Assembly (NCBI GenBank): GCA_035906055.1
Contig: JAMIFV010000013.1
Coordinates: 24,602 to 88,601 of the forward strand
Direction: 5' to 3'
DNA length: 64,000 nucleotides
Source: JAMIFV01 sp035906055
GTDB taxonomy: Bacteria; Pseudomonadota; Alphaproteobacteria; Rickettsiales; JABCZZ01
Shown here: positions 1 to 7,793 of the stretch, in pieces
Position numbering within the stretch: position 1 is the stretch's first letter
How the letters are laid out: every line of letters begins with the position of its first letter
Notes under the pieces: model-generated
Databases searched by the model: none
The model's input: the letters and a program-made list of their open reading frames with translations, nothing else
What the model was told of the DNA's origin: nothing
Translations under genes and position numbers: made by a program

Positions 1-779
1 TCGGACGAGGTGAGCAGCACGGCCTCAAGGCCTGCGATGGCGGCGTCACCGCCCTGAATCGAGAAGCGCTTGGTGCTGGCGTATTTAAGCTGGAGGAATT
101 CTTCAAACGATTCCACCTCGACCATGGTCTTGAGGATGGACTTCTTTTCTTCGAGCGTCAGGTTGGGGCGGGTGCTGCGGTTCTCGATATGTTTCTGGAT
201 CCACGCCTTCTGCTCGGGGTACTGGATGTGCATGAATTCCACACCGATCTTGCCGCAATAGGTGGAGCGCACGATTTTCATGATCTCGCGCAGCGTGCCA
301 TGCTGAAGGCCCAGAACGCCGTCAAGGAAGATGCTGCGGTCGAAGTCTTTTTCGGTGAAGCCGTACGTGGCGGGGTCGAGTTCGGGATGGTAAGTGGGCT
401 GCTCAAGGCCGAGCGGATCGTAATCGGCCATGAGATGGCCGCGCACGCGGTAATTGCGGATAAGCATCAGCGCCTGCACGGTATCGCGCAGGGCCTGGTC
501 TATGTCGGCACCTGCTCCCGGGCGAGCACCGGCAGCGACGGGTTTGCCGCCTTTTTTGTCAGGCGTGGCGCGCGGTTCAACGGATTCGTCCTCGAACCTA
601 GACTTATTATGCGACCAGCTTGGGCGCGTGAGCGGGTTGGATGCGTTGCCCGCACCGGAGAACAGCGCCTGCCAGCTTGCATCCACACTGGAAGGATTCA
701 CCAGCCATTTTTCGTACAGCATCTCGATATAAGGTGCGTTAGCGGAAAACAGGGGGGAGTTGGCAGGTGCTTCAGTCAT
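1..779 (-). CDS. sucA: 2-oxoglutarate dehydrogenase E1 component, N-terminal part (cut by window edge)
   Basis: This is the thiamine diphosphate-dependent decarboxylase subunit of the 2-oxoglutarate dehydrogenase complex in the TCA cycle. The reverse strand reads without a stop from an ATG at 777-779 to the left edge, giving the first 259 residues of a protein that is normally over 900. The N-terminus carries the usual docking-type segment (SANAPYIEMLYEKWL, residues 13-27), then a variable linker, then the family signatures RGHLMADYDPLGL, IGVEFMHI and EQKAWIQ, and finally KRFSIQGGDAAI. The catalytic core lies outside the window. The gene diverges from the DUF4865 gene. The family call is firm because several separate motifs line up in order. 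Confidence 0.95.
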   Translation of the reverse strand, partial: MTEAPANSPLFSANAPYIEMLYEKWLVNPSSVDASWQALFSGAGNASNPLTRPSWSHNKSRFEDESVEPRATPDKKGGKPVAAGARPGAGADIDQALRDTVQALMLIRNYRVRGHLMADYDPLGLEQPTYHPELDPATYGFTEKDFDRSIFLDGVLGLQHGTLREIMKIVRSTYCGKIGVEFMHIQYPEQKAWIQKHIENRSTRPNLTLEEKKSILKTMVEVESFEEFLQLKYASTKRFSIQGGDAAIAGLEAVLLTSS

Positions 780-952
780 AAAAAACTCTGGCAGTGTGGT
801 TGGTTAGTATGTTCGTTGGAGTGAAGAAGGCGGCATTCTATGAAAGAGCGTGGTTTCCAGCAAGTGCAATTAGCGTCTAACCCCATTAAAAAGGTTGCAC
901 TAATTTAACGCTTGCAATTGCATTTCGGGAACTTACTACTAATGCGCTTAAG

Positions 953-967
953 TAATGATTATCATTT
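953..967. promoter_or_regulatory. Fur-like operator
   Basis: A perfect 6-1-6 inverted repeat, AATGAT-T-ATCATT (954-966), lies 16 bp before the start of the DUF4865 gene. It matches the 13-bp core of the classical Fur box except for the central base, and about 14 of 19 positions of the full consensus. This suggests iron-responsive control of the downstream gene; binding by Fur is inferred only. Confidence 0.45.
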
Positions 968-982
968 TATACAAGGCTTGCC

Positions 983-1528
983 ATGCTTGCAATGCAATAC
1001 TCTATCCAGCTCCCGATAGGGCAGGATACCACCTTCGTCCGTGAGCGCGTTAAGGAACGCACCAGGCTTTTTCAGGGCCTTGCCGGGATGAAACATAAAT
1101 CCTACCTGCTGAGCGAAGAGGACCGTTTATATGCGCCGTTTTATATCTGGTCGGATGTGGCCGAGGCGCGCAAGTTCCTGTTCGACGACCTGTTTCGCGG
1201 CGTGGTGAAAACCTTCCGCCGCCCGCGCGTGCGCACATGGATGGTGCTCGACGCCATGTATGGCGGCTTTAAGGAACAACCCGCATTCGCCATGCGCGAA
1301 GCGGATATAATCCCGCCGGAAGAGAACCTTGAAGCATTGTTCAGCCGCGAAAAAACCGCGCAGGAAGCGCTGAAGGGCGACAAAAACCTGCATTTCCATG
1401 CCATCGCGCTGGATGCCGAGCGCTGGGAGCTGCTGCGCTACAGCCTGTGGAGCGATCGGGTGTCTGCTGCAAAGCCTGAAAGCGACTGTGTGCAGACTTA
1501 CGAAGTGCTCAGCTCACAAGGCGCTTAA
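983..1528 (+). CDS. DUF4865 family protein
   Basis: This 181-residue soluble protein resembles the DUF4865 family, whose members begin with a MQYS(I/F)xLP strand and carry a central LYAPFYIW motif; here these are at about residues 4-11 and 49-56. No biochemical role is established. The predicted fold is a small alpha/beta dimeric barrel-like domain, which is inference. The start at 983 is preferred over 992 because AAGG at 973-976 sits 6 bases before it. The gene is monocistronic, diverges from sucA, has a Fur-like palindrome just upstream and is followed by a structured repeat that may end transcription. Confidence 0.75.
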   Translation: MLAMQYSIQLPIGQDTTFVRERVKERTRLFQGLAGMKHKSYLLSEEDRLYAPFYIWSDVAEARKFLFDDLFRGVVKTFRRPRVRTWMVLDAMYGGFKEQPAFAMREADIIPPEENLEALFSREKTAQEALKGDKNLHFHAIALDAERWELLRYSLWSDRVSAAKPESDCVQTYEVLSSQGA

Positions 1529-1531
1529 AAT

Positions 1532-1644
1532 GCTTTTGCTTTAACCGTGCACGTCGTTATCCTTCGGACTCGGTGTGCTCATGTACTACGTGTACACTCC
1601 GCGCACCTCGCCTCGGCTGCCTAGTGCACAGCTAAAGCAAAAGC
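1532..1644. repeat. Family-B long inverted-repeat element, copy 1
   Basis: The element begins with GCTTTTGCTTTA-acc-GTGCAC and ends with GTGCAC-agc-TAAAGCAAAAGC, so its ends form an 18-bp stem around a 3-base internal bulge. The interior carries GCTCATGTACTACGTGTACA followed by a GCGCACCTCGCCTCGGCTG segment. Closely related interiors occur at 57.6 kb, and more diverged ones at 13.5 and 61.8 kb. There is no ORF in it. It could be a nonautonomous mobile element or a processed RNA hairpin. Confidence 0.8.
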
Positions 1645-1730
1645 ACTTTGATATGAAGGCAAATATCACTTGCCCCGCCTGCCTACTTGGCTAAGGTGTG
1701 GCGTGCAAAATATATACATGAGGTAAAATC

Positions 1731-2732
1731 ATGAGTTTTTATAAAGACAGGAAAGTACTGGTGACCGGCGGCACGGGCCTGATTGGCCGCCCGCTGGTGG
1801 AAATGCTGATCGCTGCAGGTGCGGAAGTGACGGTGGTTTCGCTCGACGATCCCTCCCGCGCGCCCAAAGGCAGTACTTTCATCAAGGCCGACCTGCGCGA
1901 ATTCGCCAGTTGCATGGACGCCTGCAAGGGGCAGCAGATCGTGTTCCAGCTTGCCGGGGTGAAAGGCTCGCCCGCCATGACCGCCAAGCGCCCGGCCAGC
2001 TTTTTCGTGCCGACGATGCAGTTTTCCATCAACATGATGGAGGCGGCGCGGCGCTCAGGCACGGAGCGTTTCCTGTTCACGAGTTCCGTGGGCGTTTACC
2101 AGCCTGCCGACGTGTTCTTTGAAGACGATGTATGGAAAACCTTCCCCTCGCCCAACGACCGTTTCGCAGGATGGGCCAAGCGCATGGGCGAATTGCAGGC
2201 GGAAGCCTATAAGATCGAATATGGCTGGGATAAGATATCTATCGTGCGCCCGGCGAACGTCTATGGCCCGTATGATAATTTCGATCCCGAAAACGCCATG
2301 GTCATTCCTTCGCTCATCCGCCGCGTATGCGAAGGCGAACGTCCGCTGACCGTATGGGGCGACGGCTCTCCCATCCGTGATTTCATTTACGCCAAGGACT
2401 GCGCGCGCGGCATGATGCTGGCCGTAGAAAAAGGCATCAGCGAGCCGGTCAACCTCGGCTCCGGCACCGGCGTTACCATCAGGCAGGTGGCGGAAATGGT
2501 CGCCAAACACGCTCCCGGCGGCGCGGCGGATATCGTATGGGATACCGAAAAACCCAAGGGTGACGCCAAGCGCCTCATGGATATGACCCGCGCCTCCGGC
2601 TACGGTTTTGCATGCGAAGTGGGTATCGAGGATGGCGTGAAGCAGACGATGGAATGGTTCCTCGCCAACCGCAACGATGCCGACAAGCGCTATATTGCCT
2701 TTAACGACCCGGCGATGAAGAAGGCTGTATAA
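1731..2732 (+). CDS. NAD-dependent epimerase/dehydratase (extended SDR)
   Basis: This 333-residue protein is an extended short-chain dehydrogenase like those acting on nucleotide sugars. It has the Rossmann motif TGGTGLIG near residue 12, an FTSSVGVYQ strand holding the catalytic Ser/Thr, the substrate-side RPANVYGPYDNFDP motif and a WGDGSPIRDFIY segment shared with GDP-fucose synthase-like enzymes. The expected YxxxK is unusual: the lysine is present in GWAKRMGE, but the residue four before it is Ala, with Phe one further back. The enzyme may therefore use altered chemistry. It stands alone between repeat elements, so its substrate cannot be read from context. Confidence 0.8.
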   Translation: MSFYKDRKVLVTGGTGLIGRPLVEMLIAAGAEVTVVSLDDPSRAPKGSTFIKADLREFASCMDACKGQQIVFQLAGVKGSPAMTAKRPASFFVPTMQFSINMMEAARRSGTERFLFTSSVGVYQPADVFFEDDVWKTFPSPNDRFAGWAKRMGELQAEAYKIEYGWDKISIVRPANVYGPYDNFDPENAMVIPSLIRRVCEGERPLTVWGDGSPIRDFIYAKDCARGMMLAVEKGISEPVNLGSGTGVTIRQVAEMVAKHAPGGAADIVWDTEKPKGDAKRLMDMTRASGYGFACEVGIEDGVKQTMEWFLANRNDADKRYIAFNDPAMKKAV

Positions 2733-2762
2733 GATATTTATTCTTTCACTGCGTTGCCGTAT

Positions 2763-2832
2763 AAGTGGAGTAGTCTTACACTACGACCCCGCGTAGCGAG
2801 GGGGAGCGGTAGCGGGGGCGGTACGCCCCCCT
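2763..2832 (-). repeat. Family-A palindromic repeat, copy 1 (reverse orientation)
   Basis: Read on the reverse strand this holds the family-A core: a C-rich hairpin, then CCCCCTCGCTACGCGGGGTC and a downstream CTCCAC...CGG tail. Two GC hairpins are visible (GGGGGCGGTACGCCCCC and the CCCCGCGTAGCGAGGGG arm). It lies between two same-strand SDR genes, ending 19 bases before the second start codon. Confidence 0.75.
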
Positions 2833-2851
2833 AATCAAATAAGGAGCATTT

Positions 2852-3589
2852 ATGCAGAAAACAGCTATCGTAACGGGCGCATCGCGCGGCATCGGCGCCG
2901 CAACCGCAAGGCTGCTGGCAAAACAGGGTTATGCGGTCTGTGTCAATTATCACCAGTCGCAGGAAGAAGCGCGCGCCGTGGTGGAGTCCATCACCTCCGA
3001 AGGCGGCAAGGCATTCGCCGTGCAGGCCAATATGGGCGTGGAAAAAGACATTCTCCTGCTGTTCGATGCGGTGGATAAGCAGTTCGGCCCGGTAACGGCG
3101 CTGGTCAACAACGCCGCCATCAACCCGCGCGAAGGCTCGGGCCAGGTGGAGGATATGACCTGGCGCTCTATCGATTTCACGTTTCAGGTAAACACGGTTG
3201 GCGTATTCATCGCCTGCCGTGAAGCGCTAAAACGCATGAAGAAAGCGGGCGGCGGCGCGATCGTGAATGTTTCATCGGAAGCGGCCAAATTCGGAGGCAA
3301 CCGTATGGCGCATTATGCTGCATCGAAAGCGGCGCTAAACACCTTTACCGTGGCGTTCGCGCGTGAGGCGGCGGCGCACAACGTGCGCGTGAATGCCATC
3401 AGCCCCGGCATCATTGATACGGACGCGCACAAGGATGCTTCGCCGGAACGTATTGCCGCATTGCAGGCCAGCCTGCCGCTGGGACGCATGGGCAGCCCCG
3501 CCGAGGTGGCTAATACTATCGCGTGGCTGTTATCCGATGATGCGTCGTATGTATCGGGCAGTAACCTGACAGTGGCGGGTGCGCGTTAG
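2852..3589 (+). CDS. SDR family oxidoreductase (FabG/YgfF-like)
   Basis: A classical short-chain dehydrogenase of 245 residues. It shows TGASRGIG for cofactor binding, NNAAIN, the catalytic Ser in NVSSEAA, YAASK for the catalytic Tyr/Lys, the PGIIDT motif and a C-terminal YVSGSNLTVAGAR in place of the more usual GxDGG ending. Its length and motif order are those of the family that includes FabG and glucose-1-dehydrogenase-like enzymes; the substrate cannot be assigned. A strong AAGGAG ribosome-binding site precedes the ATG. It follows the epimerase gene on the same strand, but a palindromic repeat separates them, so they may not be one operon. Confidence 0.85.
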   Translation: MQKTAIVTGASRGIGAATARLLAKQGYAVCVNYHQSQEEARAVVESITSEGGKAFAVQANMGVEKDILLLFDAVDKQFGPVTALVNNAAINPREGSGQVEDMTWRSIDFTFQVNTVGVFIACREALKRMKKAGGGAIVNVSSEAAKFGGNRMAHYAASKAALNTFTVAFAREAAAHNVRVNAISPGIIDTDAHKDASPERIAALQASLPLGRMGSPAEVANTIAWLLSDDASYVSGSNLTVAGAR

Positions 3590-3603
3590 CGTAATTGAGG
3601 ATA

Positions 3604-3634
3604 CGCTCTAGTTGGCGAGATTATGAACAGGTTC
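3604..3634. repeat. Fragment of family-B-associated inverted repeat
   Basis: CGCTCTA followed by GGCGAGATTATGAACAGGTT matches the right end of the composite repeat at 57662-57713. A related arm with two changes occurs at 13545-13562. Only this arm is present here, so the element is a remnant. Confidence 0.6.
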
Positions 3635-3647
3635 TTAGAGATAAAAT

Positions 3648-4910
3648 CTATTTTGCAGTAATCCTAAGAATCTTATCGGCATTCTGATTTATCAGCGCAT
3701 GTATTCTTTCATAGACGGAAGAGTAAAGTTTCTGTGCGGTCAGCATGTCTATGAGCTTATGCGATAGTCTGGGCAGGGAAGATGCAAGTTTTATTAGCCG
3801 GGTACGCAGGTAAGGCATGCCTATGCCTGTTTCTTCAGCCATTTTTATCCAGTCACGATAAATGATTCGATCATGCAGATAAGCCCCCCCGATCTTCATG
3901 GCTACTTTTGTACTGAGGGCTGGATAAATGTGAGTAGAAAGCAAATCATAGAAAGGTGCGAGTATTAACCCGTTCTCTGCATGAAGAAATGAGAAATTCT
4001 TGCCATGCGCATCTGTATTGCCAATTAAATAATTAAAAATCACAATGTCTGTCATTCGTAAGCGGTCTTTGGCGGGCTGAATGCTATAAGACTTCAACAA
4101 ATCAAAGCATTGGGCCAGCGATGGCCCCCCTTCGCTCTGGTATTTTCTTTCGGGGGAAACTCCCAATGCCTGACAAAAATCTTCTTGATGGATACGAATA
4201 ATTTTTCCTTCAAGGGCAGTGCGGTCGTAGCGTTCAATCATTAAGTAAGGAACCCCGGCTGCGGTTTGCGCCGAAACATTTGGTACAGGCACCAGCCCGG
4301 ACACCATCTGCGCTAGCTGCATACAGAAAAACTCATTGGCAATACTCTGATCTACGCCGTGTATTGCAGGCTTTATAATGTGTGTGCTGTGCAGAGTTTC
4401 ATTTGGTAAAGAAAATTCATTATCAAAGAATCTTACGACCATTTTATTCTGTGCGCCCGCCAGCGATAATTTTAACCCGCTTAAGCCCGCTAATAATGGC
4501 CTGTTAGGAAGAACACTTATCAGTTCTGCTAATTTTTCTTCTTTCAGGTAATAGGGGGAGGATTGCGATGTTCTGGGGGGTAATTGCCCAGCGGGATATA
4601 AGGATATAGCGCCAGCGCACTCGCGTCCCAGCTCTTCTAATAAGGCATAGTCGTTTTTCTCGGAAACACCTAATATTTTTGCCAGTTTTGCGCGTACAGC
4701 ATCATCAGGTAACAGGCCTGCAAAGAATGGACGGGTTTCAGCGTCTTCAAATTTTCTCTTTTTTAAAGGCAATGATACCGAAAGAGGCTTAGGGTTCTTA
4801 GAGGCTAACCATTTCTGATTATATTCAAATGCTAGGCGTCCGCTTTCGCGTTGCCTGAGAACGCCCACTTTATTTTCAAACAGATAAACATCCAGGTTTT
4901 TATCCGTCAT
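3648..4910 (-). CDS. hipA: Type II toxin HipA, serine/threonine kinase
   Basis: HipA toxins phosphorylate a protein target (GltX in E. coli) and induce dormancy. This 420-residue protein has the HipA N-terminal domain (residues 1-105), then the kinase core: GAQNK at 152-156 in the phosphate-binding loop with Ser149 at the place of the E. coli autophosphorylation serine, HIIK at 177-180, MIERYDR, the catalytic NTDAHGKN at 298-305 and the metal-binding FYDLLS near 320. All key residues appear intact. The start codon overlaps the hipB stop by ATGA, so the two are translationally coupled. The actual target is not shown by the sequence. A repeat fragment lies just beyond its stop. Confidence 0.92.
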   Translation of the reverse strand: MTDKNLDVYLFENKVGVLRQRESGRLAFEYNQKWLASKNPKPLSVSLPLKKRKFEDAETRPFFAGLLPDDAVRAKLAKILGVSEKNDYALLEELGRECAGAISLYPAGQLPPRTSQSSPYYLKEEKLAELISVLPNRPLLAGLSGLKLSLAGAQNKMVVRFFDNEFSLPNETLHSTHIIKPAIHGVDQSIANEFFCMQLAQMVSGLVPVPNVSAQTAAGVPYLMIERYDRTALEGKIIRIHQEDFCQALGVSPERKYQSEGGPSLAQCFDLLKSYSIQPAKDRLRMTDIVIFNYLIGNTDAHGKNFSFLHAENGLILAPFYDLLSTHIYPALSTKVAMKIGGAYLHDRIIYRDWIKMAEETGIGMPYLRTRLIKLASSLPRLSHKLIDMLTAQKLYSSVYERIHALINQNADKILRITAK

Positions 4911-5125
4911 GTTTTATTCCTGGTTTGGGCAATCAGAACAACCCCCAACATTTCAAGAACCTGAAATATTTTACCGATCTGGCACGTTGCCTTACCTTTT
5001 TCCAATTCAATTATAAACCGCAGGCCTGTTCCACTGGCTCCGGCTAGCTCTTGTTGTGTAAGATGCTGAATCTTTCGTTTTGTACGAACAAGTTTTCCTA
5101 GTGCAACCGGATCTGATATTCTCAT
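4907..5125 (-). CDS. hipB: Antitoxin HipB, XRE-type HTH regulator
   Basis: This 72-residue protein is almost entirely one helix-turn-helix domain of the Cro/C1 type: LTQQELAGASGTGLRFIIELEKG covers the recognition helices at about residues 22-44. Its position directly before hipA, with a 4-base overlap, marks it as the antitoxin and autorepressor of the pair. It is slightly shorter than E. coli HipB (88 residues). The region upstream holds a GC-centred palindrome on an AT-rich background that is a plausible operator. Confidence 0.88.
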   Translation of the reverse strand: MRISDPVALGKLVRTKRKIQHLTQQELAGASGTGLRFIIELEKGKATCQIGKIFQVLEMLGVVLIAQTRNKT

Positions 5126-5163
5126 GACAGTGACCTGTATCTACCCGTTAATATGATATTTTG

Positions 5164-5177
5164 TTCCCGACCGGGAA
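5164..5177. promoter_or_regulatory. Candidate HipB operator palindrome
   Basis: TTCCCG-AC-CGGGAA is a perfect 6-2-6 inverted repeat lying 39 bases upstream of the hipB start, inside AT-rich promoter-like DNA. HipB-type antitoxins bind such palindromes to repress their own operon, so this is the best operator candidate. Binding is inferred. Confidence 0.45.
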
Positions 5178-5394
5178 TGTAATCATAATATATTGATAAA
5201 TAAGAGAAGACATGGAGGGTGCCTTTGATTTCGTACTACATAACGATATTTTAGAATGCAAACGCTCTATAAGTAGTCATGTGGACTTTGGAAGCCCTTC
5301 CTGCGTTCTGGCGCAATCCTCAAGAGTACCGAACAATCTGATAATGGCTGGCGTAAGGCAGTTCCAGCAGAAAACCGGATTGTTTTTTAATCCC
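5178..5394. other. Intergenic stretch, nothing recognised
   Basis: This is the left part of the 527-base gap between hipB and the next plus-strand gene. It holds the outer hipBA promoter region and AT-rich DNA. A short plus-strand reading frame from 5212 runs into the palindromic repeat and shows no recognisable domain, so no gene is called. Confidence 0.5.
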
Positions 5395-5526
5395 TCCGGG
5401 TGGATTCCCCGCCGCTTGCGGCGTGGAGGAGCCGAAGGCGACGACCCCTTTAGAGGGGGTAAGCGTTAGCGAAGGGGGATGTCTTCATCCCCCTTACACT
5501 TAATACCCCGCCGCAAGCGGCGGGGG
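5395..5526 (-). repeat. Family-A palindromic repeat, copy 2 (reverse) with adjacent GC hairpin
   Basis: The reverse strand reads the family-A core CCCCCTCTAAAGGGGTCGTC and continues through GGCTCCTCCACGCC. Beside it are a GGGGGATGTCTTCATCCCCC hairpin and a second stem, CCCCGCCGC-aa-GCGGCGGGG, at 5506-5525. The last is terminator-like in form but is not followed by a clear T run. Confidence 0.75.
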
Positions 5527-5652
5527 TGTTTAATTTATGTGTAATCCCGTGTTTTTCTGACAATAAAAAAAATCGGAGACATGTCATCAAACTGTCATGG
5601 TTATGGTGTAGGATATGTTGCGTAATATTCAGAAAGCAAAGAGGATTTGATC

Positions 5653-6873
5653 ATGAATACGCAGAACGCCAGGGAACAGGTTGCCCAGTTATACGATGCT
5701 GAAGTGGCGCCTCATTTGGCCAGTACCCTCACCGGCGCGGATCGCCTGATCGCCCAGCTTTCCGCGTTATCGGAAGAAGAGAAAGGGCGTGTTGCCCAGG
5801 CGGCAACGGCGCTGATAGAAAGCCGTACCGGGCAGGAGGCCTTTGTAAGCCCCGACCCTGTTGCAAGCCTTGTTCCGCTTGCCCGTAATGTTAAGGCGCT
5901 GCAGCGTTTCTTCGATGCCGTAAAAAACGAAGCACCGGCCACGCTGGGCGCATTGGAAAAGAATGCGGCCACGAACCGCTACGAAACATTGAACCAGTTC
6001 TCGGAAACCGTGGGCGTGCTTGCCGCCGCTGTGGGGCAGGCGCTTCCCGAGCGTGCCGACCTGAAGCAAACGGCGGAGCAGCTGGCAAATGATGCCCGGC
6101 AGGTCGAGAACGGCATTGCCGGAGCCCCTGATGCGGCGCGTCCTAAGGACGACCTTTTCCTGCACGCATTGAGGGAAATGAAAACAAGCCAGTCCACCGG
6201 TGCGGCACCTGCAGAAGCCGAGATTGAAAACATAAGGCATCTGTTTGAGCACAAGCTTTCCCATCCCATGCAGTCCATTGCCAGGACGGCAGCCAAGCTG
6301 AAGGAAAAACTTGCGGCCTTGCCGGAGGTAGACAGGCAGAAATTGCGTACCCTTACGGAAGCTTACGGCAGGCAAAGCACGCTGCCTGACATGAAGCTGC
6401 CGCAAGACCATGATATCCCTGCGGCGCTTGACGGACTCACGGCCAACATGCAAGGGTTGCAGAGCCTGCTTGCCAATGTGTCGAGCGGTAAGAAAACGCA
6501 AGAGCTCACTGCTGCCGAGCAGGCTGCCGCTGACGCGGGGGCGTGGCAGACGGCCAATGATCTGCGTATGCCTGCCCGCGCGCTGGCTGCAATTGCCACT
6601 ATTGCCAACCATGCGGAAGACGGTCAGGCTTTTAACGCTGAAAATATGGACAGGCCCGGCGCTTTTGATGAGATCATCAGGCTTTCCGGCAAGATAAGCG
6701 ACAGATGCCGGGAAATGCAGAACGCCATTACCTCGCCGGGCATGGAAGCCAGCATCAAAACGGCTGTTGACGCGTACCGCCAGCGCCCGGTGGATGTTCC
6801 TTCTCCCGCGCTTTCCGATGCGACAGCGCGGCCCGTTGGCCCGCAGCAGGATCAGTCCCGTGGTGCGGCATAA
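5653..6873 (+). CDS. Hypothetical protein, predicted all-helical
   Basis: No family is recognised. The 406-residue product is rich in Ala, Gln, Glu and Leu, with no signal peptide and no membrane segment, and reads as a string of amphipathic helices with short linkers (for example around residues 15-60 and 185-235). The C-terminal 35 residues are Pro/Gln-rich and probably disordered. The start ATG at 5653 is preferred over an upstream TTG at 5647 because GAGGA at 5641-5645 lies 7 bases before it. The next gene overlaps its end. A structural, phage-like or secreted role is possible, but nothing in the sequence decides this. Confidence 0.7.
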   Translation: MNTQNAREQVAQLYDAEVAPHLASTLTGADRLIAQLSALSEEEKGRVAQAATALIESRTGQEAFVSPDPVASLVPLARNVKALQRFFDAVKNEAPATLGALEKNAATNRYETLNQFSETVGVLAAAVGQALPERADLKQTAEQLANDARQVENGIAGAPDAARPKDDLFLHALREMKTSQSTGAAPAEAEIENIRHLFEHKLSHPMQSIARTAAKLKEKLAALPEVDRQKLRTLTEAYGRQSTLPDMKLPQDHDIPAALDGLTANMQGLQSLLANVSSGKKTQELTAAEQAAADAGAWQTANDLRMPARALAAIATIANHAEDGQAFNAENMDRPGAFDEIIRLSGKISDRCREMQNAITSPGMEASIKTAVDAYRQRPVDVPSPALSDATARPVGPQQDQSRGAA

Positions 6874-7090
6874 GCAGCAGGCGGGATTGTTATACCTCGT
6901 GGAAGGCAGGGATGCGGGCTCTGAAGCGTGGCATCTGGTGCTGGTGGACAAGCTGAAGCTGCCGCTTTTTCTGCATGCCCTCAAATCACGTTCGCTTAAT
7001 GTGTCCGAGTTCGGGGAAATAGTGCTTTCCGGCTGGGGAACTGCGCCGTCCGATGAGGCGCTTAAAGATATCCGGGCGCGTTACGCTTAA
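6863..7090 (+). CDS. Small conserved-looking hypothetical protein
   Basis: A 75-residue basic protein without recognised function. It opens in a beta-like segment (GLLYLVEGRD), then EAWHLVLVDKLKLPLFLHALKS, and ends with a VLSGWGTAPSDEAL segment; I recall similar DKxKxPLF...SGWG patterns in uncharacterised alphaproteobacterial proteins. The GTG at 6863 is the likely start: it overlaps the preceding stop by 11 bases and follows AGGA at 6848-6851, which fits translational coupling. Its stop overlaps that of the convergent hddC gene. Codon use looks like that of its neighbours. Confidence 0.6.
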   Translation: MRHKQQAGLLYLVEGRDAGSEAWHLVLVDKLKLPLFLHALKSRSLNVSEFGEIVLSGWGTAPSDEALKDIRARYA

Positions 7091-7779
7091 GCCTTCAGTA
7101 TCACCGGAAGCTCCGTTTGCGCGCGGGCGTAATCCTCAGGGATGCCGATATCAATGAAGTAGTCCTCCGCGATGAAGGCGCGGGGTTGTAGGGTGCCAAG
7201 GCGCGGCGGCAGATAGTCACGTTCAAACGAAAAAGCGTCCGGCAGGGTTGGCGGAAATAACGCGGGGTTAAGCACGTAAACACCGGCATTGATAAGGCCG
7301 GGTGCGCCTGCCTTGCCCTCCCCGAAGGCGGTGATGATGTCACCTCGTGTTTCTACCGTGCCATAGCGCCCGCTATCGGGCACCTTGCGCAATACCATGC
7401 TGAGCGCGGCGTTGTTCTGCCTGTGCTGGCTGTAGAGCGCCCTTAAATCCGCTTTCACGAAACTGTCGCCGTTTAACACCAGCGTTGGCTCCGTGCTGGT
7501 GCCCAGCGCGAACTTTATCGCGCCGCCTGTGCCCAGCGCCGTGGGTTCCACAGCGTATTCTATGGGCACTGGGGCAGGGTTGGCGTCGAAATAGTCGCGT
7601 ATCTTCTCCCACTGGTGATGCACGCTGAGAGTTACATGCGTCACGCCCTGCGCGGCCAGTGAATCAATAAGCCAGGCAAGGAACGGCCTTGCGGCGATGG
7701 GGGCAAGGGGTTTGGGAACGTCGCTGACTACGGAGCGCAGCCTGGTGCCGAAACCGCCTGCGAGGATGACGGACTTCAT
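7087..7779 (-). CDS. hddC: D-glycero-D-manno-heptose 1-phosphate guanylyltransferase-like nucleotidyltransferase
   Basis: This 230-residue sugar-1-phosphate nucleotidyltransferase begins with LAGGFGTRLRSVVSDVPKPL, the pyrophosphorylase signature in the form typical of HddC, which joins heptose-1-phosphate to GTP. Further motifs are EPTALGTGGAI (residues about 83-93), LVLNGDSFV for metal binding and EDYFIDIGIPEDY near the C-terminus. The ATG at 7777-7779 is chosen because homology begins there, although the frame is open further upstream. It is the last gene of the minus-strand glycan operon, 14 bases after gmhA. A mannose- or glucose-1-phosphate transferase is the alternative; the gmhA/hddA neighbours favour heptose. 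Confidence 0.85.
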   Translation of the reverse strand: MKSVILAGGFGTRLRSVVSDVPKPLAPIAARPFLAWLIDSLAAQGVTHVTLSVHHQWEKIRDYFDANPAPVPIEYAVEPTALGTGGAIKFALGTSTEPTLVLNGDSFVKADLRALYSQHRQNNAALSMVLRKVPDSGRYGTVETRGDIITAFGEGKAGAPGLINAGVYVLNPALFPPTLPDAFSFERDYLPPRLGTLQPRAFIAEDYFIDIGIPEDYARAQTELPVILKA

Positions 7780-7793
7780 GCCGCCCCCCTTAT

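Noticed and set aside
5212..5469. 85-codon plus-strand frame after hipBA
   Set aside because: Its last third is the palindromic repeat, it has no convincing ribosome-binding site and no recognisable domain.
5767..6984. 405-codon frame antisense to the helical protein
   Set aside because: The plus-strand frame has a good ribosome-binding site, coupled neighbour and protein-like composition; the antisense product is Arg/Cys/His-rich and shows no domain.
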